Positions 5,802 through 10,713 of a DNA stretch of 10,713 nt are shown in pieces; positions within the stretch are counted from its first letter, which is position 1, and every line of letters begins with the position of its first letter. The notes below the pieces were generated by a model. That model worked only from the letters and a program-made list of their open reading frames with translations. It ran no database searches and was not told the origin of the DNA. The DNA comes from an uncultured bacterium (GTDB lineage Bacteria; Planctomycetota; Phycisphaerae; Phycisphaerales; UBA1924), in assembly GCA_938003595.1 (NCBI GenBank), contig CALKYH010000074.1, positions 1 to 10,713 of the forward strand, given 5' to 3'. A program made the translations under genes and the position numbers.

Positions 5802-5916
5802 CGTGCGTTCCTTTCGTGGTGTGGGCGACGGAGCGCCGGCGTGCGCCGGGACGGCCATGGTCGAGGGGTTTCGTCCCGCTACGCCGCGGGGGGTGCGCCC
5901 GGCTCCGTGCCCAAGC

Positions 5917-5946
5917 AGTTTACCGAACATGTCCCGTCCATTGCAA
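5917..5946 (-). promoter_or_regulatory. Promoter of the DUF1579 gene, with a long leader
   Basis: On the minus strand TTGCAA (5946-5941) and TAAACT (5922-5917) are spaced 18 bp apart. Transcription would start near 5910, giving a leader of about 109 nt. The leader contains a GC-rich hairpin, CCGGCG-CA-CGCCGG, at about 5832-5845. A 6-bp inverted repeat (5934-5939 and 5956-5961) brackets the -35 box. Confidence 0.55.
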
Positions 5947-5961
5947 GGTATTTTCGGACGG

Positions 5962-5977
5962 TTGAACGGTCGTTCAA
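5962..5977. promoter_or_regulatory. Palindromic operator candidate (TGAAC-N4-GTTCA type)
   Basis: TTGAACGGTCGTTCAA has perfect 7-bp arms around a 2-bp centre. It covers the stop codon of the MeaB fusion gene and lies about 60 bp upstream of the predicted DUF1579 transcription start. A 2-nt loop is too tight for a terminator hairpin, so a protein-binding site is more likely. Similar TGAAC-N4-GTTCA sites are bound by TetR-family dimers such as DesT (recalled). No TetR gene is in the window. Confidence 0.5.
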
Positions 5978-7143
5978 GATAACAGGAGGTCGAGCAGCTC
6001 CGCAACCCCTCGGGCGCGGGTGGCGACGGTCTCGACGACCGGGCGGCGGCCCGAGATCTCGCGCAGGTCGCGGACCAGCTCGTTCTGGCCGGGGTGATCG
6101 GCCTTGTTGCAGACGAAGACATCGGCGATCTCGAGGATGCCGGCCTTGTCCATCTGCACGGCGTCGCCCATGCCGGGGACGAGGACCAGCGCCGTCTTGT
6201 CGACATGCTTGTGGATCCGCGTCTCGTTCTGGCCGGCGCCGACGGTCTCGATGAACACTGTTTCAATGGGCCCGCTCACGCCATCGACCTCGACGGGGTC
6301 GGCGCCGCCGATCATCTCGACGATCTCGTCGAGGGCGTGGTAGTCCTCGCCGCTGATGGCCAGAGAGCGGTAGAAGACCGACTCGCCGAGGGTGTTGAAG
6401 TCCACGCGCAGGCGGTCGCCGAGCAGGGCGCCGCCGGTGATGGGCGACATGGGGTCGAAGGCGACGACGGCGACGCGCCCGAGCGCCTTGTCCGTGCGCG
6501 AGCGCCGGATGTACTCGGACACCAGCTGGGCGACGAGCGTGCTCTTGCCGGCGCCGGGGGAGCCGGTCACGCCGATGACGCGCTTGGGGCGGCGCTTCTT
6601 CACGGCGCCGCGCAGCTTGTGGCCGTCGTGCAGGAGCGAGACATCGCGGGCCAGCTGAGCGGTCGCGTGCTTCGAAACCTCCGGGGCGCGGACCTTGGTG
6701 GCCCCCACCACCGCGTCGGCGATGTCCAGCAGGCCGGTGCCCGTGGGGAAGCACTGCTGCACGCCGAGCTGCTTGAGGGTCGCGACATCCTCCTGCGGGA
6801 GGATGCCGCCCATGTACACCGGGATGTCTGGCCGGCCCACGGCCTTGAGCGCTTCGAGCAGCTTGGGGCCGAGCACGAGGTGCGAGTTGCTCATCATCGA
6901 GGCCGCGATGACATCGCAGTCCTCGTCGCGCGCCGAGATCGCCAGCGAGCGGGGCGTCTGCCAGAGGCCGGAGTAGATCACATGGGCGCCGGAGTCGCGC
7001 AGGGCCCGGGCGATGACCTTCACGCCCCGGTCGTGGCCGTCGAGGCCCATCTTGCCGAGCAGGACGCGCGGGCGGTGGTCCAGACCGACGCAGCGGTCCT
7101 TCTTCTCGAACTCGGTCGTGGCGTGCTGGATGGATACGGCCAT
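5974..7143 (-). CDS. Cobalamin-binding domain fused to MeaB/ArgK-type GTPase
   Basis: This 389-residue protein joins two parts. Residues ~25-148 are a B12-binding domain like the C-terminus of methylmalonyl-CoA mutase: RVLLGKMGLDGHDRGVKVIA carries the D35-x-H37-x-x-G40 motif that supplies the lower histidine ligand to cobalt. Residues ~187-389 are a MeaB-type P-loop GTPase: Walker A GSPGAGKST (194-202), AFDPMSPITGGALLGDRLR (228-246), ETVGAGQNE (299-307) and the G4 motif NKAD (346-349). MeaB proteins gate cofactor loading and protect acyl-CoA mutases. The order B12-domain then GTPase is that of IcmF without its C-terminal mutase domain, so the catalytic subunit must be encoded elsewhere. The stretch after the second motif (FYRSLAISGEDYHAL) differs from the canonical R-S/P-x-G-LGG switch loop. 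GAGGAG lies 11 nt before the ATG at 7143. Confidence 0.92.
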   Translation of the reverse strand: MAVSIQHATTEFEKKDRCVGLDHRPRVLLGKMGLDGHDRGVKVIARALRDSGAHVIYSGLWQTPRSLAISARDEDCDVIAASMMSNSHLVLGPKLLEALKAVGRPDIPVYMGGILPQEDVATLKQLGVQQCFPTGTGLLDIADAVVGATKVRAPEVSKHATAQLARDVSLLHDGHKLRGAVKKRRPKRVIGVTGSPGAGKSTLVAQLVSEYIRRSRTDKALGRVAVVAFDPMSPITGGALLGDRLRVDFNTLGESVFYRSLAISGEDYHALDEIVEMIGGADPVEVDGVSGPIETVFIETVGAGQNETRIHKHVDKTALVLVPGMGDAVQMDKAGILEIADVFVCNKADHPGQNELVRDLREISGRRPVVETVATRARGVAELLDLLLS

Positions 7144-7222
7144 GGCCCTGGGTGCTCCTCAAACAGCTCGTTCGGCAGCGCCGCGGCGCCGGCGTTCCTT
7201 TCCGCCCGGGACGAATGTAGCA

Positions 7223-7238
7223 GGCCGCTCAGGCGGCC
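7223..7238 (-). terminator. Short hairpin over the fmdB-like stop codon
   Basis: GGCCGC (7223-7228) and GCGGCC (7233-7238) form a perfect 6-bp stem with a 4-nt loop that includes the stop codon. There is no T-run after it. It may weaken read-through from the dnaJ-grpE-fmdB unit into the MeaB fusion gene, 85 bp farther on, but it could also be chance in GC-rich DNA. Confidence 0.25.
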
Positions 7239-7603
7239 GGTGACTTCTTCTTGCCGCCCCTATCGGGCTTGGCGGCCGGCTTGGCTTCGGCGGGCTTGGC
7301 CGACGAGGGACACTGATCCGCCGGCTTGGCGCCGCAGCCGCAGGAGCCGGTGTGGGTGTGCCCTGCGGACTCGCCGGCGCCGCCCTTTTTCTCCGCCTCC
7401 GCGGCCTTCTTGTAGGAGTCCGAGCGGTAGTCGGTCTGGTAGAAGCCGGAGCCCTTGAAGATGATGCCGCCGCCGAGGCCGATGAGGCGCTCGAGCGCAT
7501 TCTTCTTGCACTCGGGGCACTTGGTGAGCGCCTTGTCCTTCATGGACTGGAACTGCTCGAACTCGTGGCCGCAGGCGTTGCAGCGGTAGTCGTAGGTCGG
7601 CAC
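7229..7603 (-). CDS. FmdB-family zinc-ribbon protein with Cys-containing tail
   Basis: A 124-residue small protein. The N-terminal FmdB domain MPTYDYRCNACGHEFEQFQ has a four-cysteine zinc ribbon (C8, C11, C29, C32), followed by the conserved LIGLGGGIIFKGSGFYQTDYRS (40-61). The family is widespread and described as putative regulators; the molecular role is not established. The C-terminal ~60 residues are a low-complexity Lys/Ala/Pro tail with three more cysteines (SCGCGAKPADQC: C88, C90, C98) and HTHTG, which might bind metal. The start is GTG at 7603, 4 nt after the grpE stop, with GAGGGG 7 nt upstream embedded in the last grpE codons. It is therefore co-translated with dnaJ-grpE, which hints at a link to protein quality control. 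Confidence 0.9.
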   Translation of the reverse strand: MPTYDYRCNACGHEFEQFQSMKDKALTKCPECKKNALERLIGLGGGIIFKGSGFYQTDYRSDSYKKAAEAEKKGGAGESAGHTHTGSCGCGAKPADQCPSSAKPAEAKPAAKPDRGGKKKSPAA

Positions 7604-7607
7604 GGCG

Positions 7608-8180
7608 TTACCCCTCGCCCTCGGCGGGCGCGACGACGACCTTGGCGGGGCGGAGCACCCGGTCGCCCAGCGTGTAGCCGGTCTGGAACAGCTCGACGAT
7701 GTGCCCGGGCGGCACGCCCTGGGCGGCGCGCCGGGTGATGGCCAGATGCAGGTGCGGATCGAACTCGTCGCCGGGCTTGGGCTCGATGACGCCGGCGCCG
7801 TGGGAGGTGATGGCGCGGATGAGCTCGCCGTGGATCATCTTCAGGCCCTGAGCGAGCTTCGCGGCGTCGGCGCGGCTGGGGTCCTGCGACATCGCCTGCT
7901 CGAAGTGATCGAGCGTGGTGATGACGCTCTCGAGCACGCCGGTCATGCCGCGCTTGCGGGCCTCGTCCTCGTTCGTGAGGGCGCGCTTCTGGTAGTTGGC
8001 GAAGTCGGCCAGGACGCGCCGGTAGCGGCCCTCGGCGTCGTCGCGCTCGGTGGCGAGGCGCTCGACATCGGCGCGGAGGGCCTCGATGGCGTCCTCGGCC
8101 TGGTCGGAGGGCATATCGGGCATGTCGGGGGCGTCCACCCGCTCGTCCCGTTCGTCGTGTTCGTGTTCGCTGGTGTTCAT
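7608..8180 (-). CDS. grpE: GrpE nucleotide exchange factor
   Basis: GrpE releases ADP from DnaK and so drives the Hsp70 cycle. With the chosen start the protein has 190 residues: an acidic, disordered N-terminus (1-30), a long coiled-coil helix (about 30-98, including RYRRVLADFANYQKRA), and the C-terminal beta domain with the family signature PGDEFDPHLHLAI (136-148) and QTGYTLGDRVLRPAKVVV (166-183). I prefer the ATG at 8180, preceded by GGAAG with 6 nt spacing, giving a typical acidic N-terminus. The alternative ATG at 8204 overlaps the dnaJ stop by 4 nt (ATGA) and would add the basic octapeptide MMLRRKKK; it remains possible through translational coupling. Gene order is dnaJ then grpE, without dnaK in between. 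Confidence 0.93.
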   Translation of the reverse strand: MNTSEHEHDERDERVDAPDMPDMPSDQAEDAIEALRADVERLATERDDAEGRYRRVLADFANYQKRALTNEDEARKRGMTGVLESVITTLDHFEQAMSQDPSRADAAKLAQGLKMIHGELIRAITSHGAGVIEPKPGDEFDPHLHLAITRRAAQGVPPGHIVELFQTGYTLGDRVLRPAKVVVAPAEGEG

Positions 8181-8186
8181 CTTCTT

Positions 8187-8191
8187 CTTCC
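8187..8191 (-). promoter_or_regulatory. Ribosome binding site deciding the grpE start
   Basis: GGAAG on the minus strand ends 6 nt before the ATG at 8180. No comparable site precedes the ATG at 8204, which instead overlaps the dnaJ stop codon. Confidence 0.5.
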
Positions 8192-8200
8192 GACGCAGCA

Positions 8201-9373
8201 TCATTGGCCGCCGATCGCGTCTTTGATTTTCTTCCAGACCTTGCCGCCGGCGCCCTGGGCGCTCTTCTCGGAGACGGCGGCGTTCTCGGAGGCGGCGAAC
8301 TCGCGGAGCAGCTCCTCCTGGCGCTCGGTCAGGCGCTTGGGGATCTGCACATCGACGACGACCACCAGGTCGCCTCGACGGCCGCTGCGCAGGTTCGGCA
8401 GCCCCGCGCTGTGGATCTTGAACACCGCGCCGTGCTGCGTGCCGTGCGGGATCTCCAGCGAGGCGGGGCCGTCGAGGGCGGGCACCTCCAGGTGGGCGCC
8501 GATCGCGGCCTGGGTGAACGAGATGGGCAGTTCGACGACGAGGTTGTCGCCGTCGCGCTGGAAGTCGTCGTGCTGGCGCACCCGCGCCACGACATGCAGG
8601 TCGCCCCGCATGCCGCTGCCGTCGGGGCTGACCTCCGGCGGGGGCGGCTCGCCCTCGCCGGCGATGCGCACGGCCTGCTGGTCGTGGATGCCCGCGGGCA
8701 CCTTCACCGTCAGTCGGCGGCGCGTGGGCGTGCGCCCGCGCCCCTTGCAGGTGTCGCAGGGATCCTTCACGACGGTCCCGCGCCCGCGGCAGGCGGGGCA
8801 GGTGGTCTGCATGCGGAACATGCCGCCCAGGCCCGTCTGGATGACCTGGCCGCGCCCGGCGCAGGTCTCGCAGGAGACGGGCTTGGAGCCGGGCTTGGCG
8901 CCCGATCCGCCGCAGGTGTCGCAGACATCCAGGCGTGTGAACTCGACATCGCGCTCGGCGCCGCTGAGGACATCCTCGAGGTCGAGAACGACCTCGGTCT
9001 CGAGGTCGTAGCCGCGCGGCACGCCGCGCGGGCCCCGTGCGCCCGCGGCGCCGGCTCGACCGCCGCCGAAGATGTCGTTGAACATCGAGAAGATGTCCTC
9101 GGCGTTCATGCGGCTGAAGTCGTGCCCGGCGGGGGCGCCGCGCCCTCGCAGGCCCTCGTGGCCGAACTGGTCGTAGACCTTGCGCCGCTCGGGGTCGGCG
9201 AGGGCCTCGTAGGCCTCGGCCGCCTCCTTGAACTTGGCCTCGGCTTCCTTGTCGCCGGGGTTGCGGTCCGGGTGGTACTTCATCGCCAGCCGGCGGTACG
9301 CGCGCTTGATCTCCTCGCCGTCGACGGTGCGCTCGACGGAGAGGACTTCGTAGTAGTCGCGGGTGGTCGGCAT
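8201..9373 (-). CDS. dnaJ: Chaperone DnaJ (Hsp40, type I)
   Basis: DnaJ delivers unfolded clients to DnaK and triggers its ATPase. The 390-residue protein has all type I parts: the J domain (1-~72) with H34-P35-D36, a short Gly-rich linker (about 103-117), and the zinc domain with four CxxCxGxG repeats starting at C151, C168, C192 and C206. The C-terminal client-binding domains run from ~220 to 350, with a basic tail. A small insertion, GEGEPPPPEVSPDGSGMRGDLHV, replaces the usual GEGE-x-G-x-x-GG-x-x-GDLYV loop. The start ATG at 9373 has only a weak ribosome site (GGA, 8 nt upstream). It is the first gene of a dnaJ-grpE-fmdB unit, 30 bp downstream of the groEL terminator. No CIRCE element or clear promoter is visible in the gap, so transcription may come partly from groEL read-through. 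Confidence 0.97.
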   Translation of the reverse strand: MPTTRDYYEVLSVERTVDGEEIKRAYRRLAMKYHPDRNPGDKEAEAKFKEAAEAYEALADPERRKVYDQFGHEGLRGRGAPAGHDFSRMNAEDIFSMFNDIFGGGRAGAAGARGPRGVPRGYDLETEVVLDLEDVLSGAERDVEFTRLDVCDTCGGSGAKPGSKPVSCETCAGRGQVIQTGLGGMFRMQTTCPACRGRGTVVKDPCDTCKGRGRTPTRRRLTVKVPAGIHDQQAVRIAGEGEPPPPEVSPDGSGMRGDLHVVARVRQHDDFQRDGDNLVVELPISFTQAAIGAHLEVPALDGPASLEIPHGTQHGAVFKIHSAGLPNLRSGRRGDLVVVVDVQIPKRLTERQEELLREFAASENAAVSEKSAQGAGGKVWKKIKDAIGGQ

Positions 9374-9403
9374 CAGCGGTGTCCGAGGGTTGGCTTCAGA
9401 AAC

Positions 9404-9433
9404 CGAGCCCGCGTCGTTCCCGACGCGGGCTCG
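9404..9433 (-). terminator. Strong intrinsic terminator downstream of groEL
   Basis: On the minus strand CGAGCCCGCGTCG pairs with CGACGCGGGCTCG over 13 perfect base pairs with the 4-nt loop GGAA, followed by GTTTCT. It lies between the groEL stop (9490) and the dnaJ start (9373). Being nearly symmetric, it could also act on the other strand. Confidence 0.85.
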
Positions 9434-9444
9434 CGTGGATCAAA

Positions 9445-9475
9445 CGGGCCTGCGCGGCTTGCGCCGTCCGGCCCG
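9445..9475 (-). terminator. Second hairpin in the groEL-dnaJ gap
   Basis: On the minus strand CGGGCC and GGCCCG (6 bp) enclose an inner CGGC-GCAA-GCCG hairpin with a GNRA tetraloop, followed by TTTGATCC. It stands 14 nt after the groEL stop and 11 bp before the stronger 13-bp terminator, making a tandem pair. Confidence 0.5.
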
Positions 9476-9489
9476 ATCTTTATCTCTCT

Positions 9490-10713
9490 TCAGGACACGG
9501 ACGAGGCCACCGCGTCCTTCTCTTCCTTGAGGTCCGTCACCAGCACATCGGTCGTGAGCATGAGGCCCGCGACGCTGGCGGCGTTGATGAGCGCGGTCTT
9601 GGGCACCAGCGCCGCGTCGATGATGCCGGCCTTGACCATGTCGACATAGGTCTCGGTGGAGGCGTCGAAGCCGGAGTTGGTCGGGAGGGCCTTGACCTTC
9701 TCGACGACGACATCGCCGTCGACGCCGGCGTTGGTGGCGATCTGCCACAGGCAGGCCTCGACGGCCTCGTGGACGATCTGGCAGCCGATCTTCTCGTCGC
9801 CCTTGGCCTTCTTCATGGCGGCGTCGATGGCGGTCTGGGTGCGGAGCAGGGCGACGCCGCCGCCGGGGACATAGCCGTCCTTGGCCGCGGCGCGGGTGGA
9901 GTGCAGGGCGTCGTCGACGCGGTCCTTGCGCTCCTTCATCTCCATCTCGGTGGAGGCGCCGACATTGATGATCGCGACGCCGCCGGTGAGCTTGGCCAGG
10001 CGCTCCTGGAGCTTCTCGCGGTCGTAGTCGCTGGTGGACTTCTCGTGCTGATTCTTGATCTGCTCGGCGCGGGCCTTGATGTCGGCCTTCTTGCCGGCGC
10101 CCTCGATGATGGTGGTCTCGTCCTTGGTGACGACGATCTTCTTGGCGCGGCCGAGCTCGGACAGCTCGATGGACTCGAGCGAGCGGCCCAGATCCTCCGC
10201 GAAGAACATGCCGCCGGTGAGGGTGGCGATGTCGCCGAGCATGGCCTTGCGACGGTCGCCGAAGCCCGGGGCCTTGACGGCGCAGATCTTCAGCACGCCG
10301 CGCAGGCGGTTGACGACGAGCGCCGCGAGCGCCTCGTTCTCGACCTCTTCGGCGATGATGAGCAGCGGGCGGCCGGCGGTGGCGACCTTGTTGAGCATGG
10401 GGAGGAAGTCCGCCAGGTTGGCGATCTTCTTCTCGTGGATGAGGATCATGGCGTCCTCAAGCACGCACTCGGCGGTCTTGGGGTCGGTCATGAAGTAGGG
10501 CGAGAGGTAGCCCTTGTCGAACTGCATGCCCTCGACATAGTCGAGCGTGGTCTCGGAGGCCTTGCCCTCCTCGACCTCGACGACGCCGTCGGGCCCGACC
10601 TTGGCGATGGCCTCGGCGATGAGGTCGCCGATGGCGCTGTCGTGGTTGGCCGAGACGGTGGCGATCTTCTTGTAGTCGTCCTTGCCCTTGCACTTGATGG
10701 CCATGGCGTCGAT
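9490..10713 (-). CDS. groL: Chaperonin GroEL (Hsp60), N-terminal end missing
   Basis: GroEL forms the double-ring ATP-driven folding chamber that works with GroES. The window holds 407 codons; the first ~125 residues and the start lie beyond the right edge. Clear landmarks are VEGMQFDKGYLSPYF, KKIANLADFLPML, AVKAPGFGDRRKAML, TSDYDREKLQERLAKLTGGVA and VDDALHSTRAAAKDG, which carries the ATPase aspartate equivalent to E. coli Asp398, then VPGGGVALL and SVAGLMLTTD. The C-terminus ends DLKEEKDAVASSVS with no GGM repeat tail, which in E. coli GroEL projects into the cavity. No groES lies downstream; any partner gene would be upstream, outside the window. Loss of the GGM tail suggests a paralogue, which is common in genomes with several GroELs, but this cannot be proved here. 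Confidence 0.96.
   Translation of the reverse strand: MDAMAIKCKGKDDYKKIATVSANHDSAIGDLIAEAIAKVGPDGVVEVEEGKASETTLDYVEGMQFDKGYLSPYFMTDPKTAECVLEDAMILIHEKKIANLADFLPMLNKVATAGRPLLIIAEEVENEALAALVVNRLRGVLKICAVKAPGFGDRRKAMLGDIATLTGGMFFAEDLGRSLESIELSELGRAKKIVVTKDETTIIEGAGKKADIKARAEQIKNQHEKSTSDYDREKLQERLAKLTGGVAIINVGASTEMEMKERKDRVDDALHSTRAAAKDGYVPGGGVALLRTQTAIDAAMKKAKGDEKIGCQIVHEAVEACLWQIATNAGVDGDVVVEKVKALPTNSGFDASTETYVDMVKAGIIDAALVPKTALINAASVAGLMLTTDVLVTDLKEEKDAVASSVS

Noticed and set aside
5802..6266. N-terminal extension of the DUF1579 frame
   Set aside because: It overlaps the MeaB fusion gene out of frame, lacks motifs, and would bury the signal peptide; a good ribosome site precedes 5801.
7144..7228. 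Promoter for the MeaB fusion gene (TACATT at 7214-7219)
   Set aside because: The -10-like box has no -35 partner at 16-18 bp, so it is too weak to call; read-through from fmdB is equally possible.
9374..9489. CIRCE or other heat-shock operator before dnaJ
   Set aside because: No TTAGCACTC-N9-GAGTGCTAA-like repeat; the inverted repeats present are explained as terminators.
8204..9649. Plus-strand open frame of about 480 codons opposite dnaJ and the end of groEL
   Set aside because: Antisense shadow of highly conserved genes, low-complexity Gly/Ala/Val/Leu composition, and it crosses a strong terminator.
1..10713. CRISPR array, prophage, insertion sequence, tRNA or rRNA
   Set aside because: No spaced direct repeats, transposase or integrase motifs, cloverleaf arms or rRNA-like stretches were seen on either strand.

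Overview
This is a GC-rich window (about 70% GC, estimated by eye), almost fully coding, and it reads as chromosomal DNA of a free-living bacterium. The mix of genes suggests a planctomycete, perhaps Phycisphaerae-like: a stand-alone SpoIIE-type phosphatase with an N-terminal CMEIWGGN signature, a secreted DUF1579 protein, a cobalamin-domain/MeaB fusion, and a GroEL without the GGM tail beside dnaJ-grpE. The assignment is inference from protein flavour, not from a marker gene. No tRNA, rRNA, CRISPR array, transposase or phage gene was seen.

Layout. (1) 1-564, plus: the 3' part of a PD-(D/E)XK nuclease-like gene, whose end overlaps the next gene tail to tail. (2) 528-2418, minus: a zinc-less MDR oxidoreductase followed by fabI, separated by 58 bp that hold a 7-bp tandem repeat. 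(3) 2419-2575: a divergent control region with a C-rich (minus-strand G-rich) G-quadruplex-like tract and an arsR promoter with an embedded palindrome. (4) 2576-4083, plus: arsR plus two half-size YeeE/YedE sulfur transporters, tightly packed. (5) 4156-5031, minus: SpoIIE-type phosphatase. (6) 5169-5801, minus: secreted DUF1579 protein with its own promoter, a long leader and a strong terminator. (7) 5974-7143, minus: B12-binding/MeaB fusion. (8) 7229-9373, minus: dnaJ-grpE-fmdB. (9) 9490-10713, minus: groEL, cut at the right edge, ending in a strong terminator.

How the genes fit together. The arsR-yeeE-yeeE set looks like a self-regulated sulfur (thiosulfate or persulfide) uptake or response unit, similar to the known pigS-pmpAB arrangement. 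groEL, dnaJ and grpE form a protein-folding block that lacks dnaK here. The MeaB fusion should serve an adenosylcobalamin-dependent acyl-CoA mutase encoded elsewhere. fabI performs the last reduction of fatty-acid elongation.

The most unusual signal is window-wide. The tetranucleotide ACGT appears only once in my reading of 10.7 kb, against roughly 30 expected from base composition. The coding genes appear to avoid it by using T-ending codons (AAT, GAT, CAT, TAT) before valine codons, although C-ending codons dominate otherwise. This may point to a restriction-modification or other motif-directed pressure on this genome.
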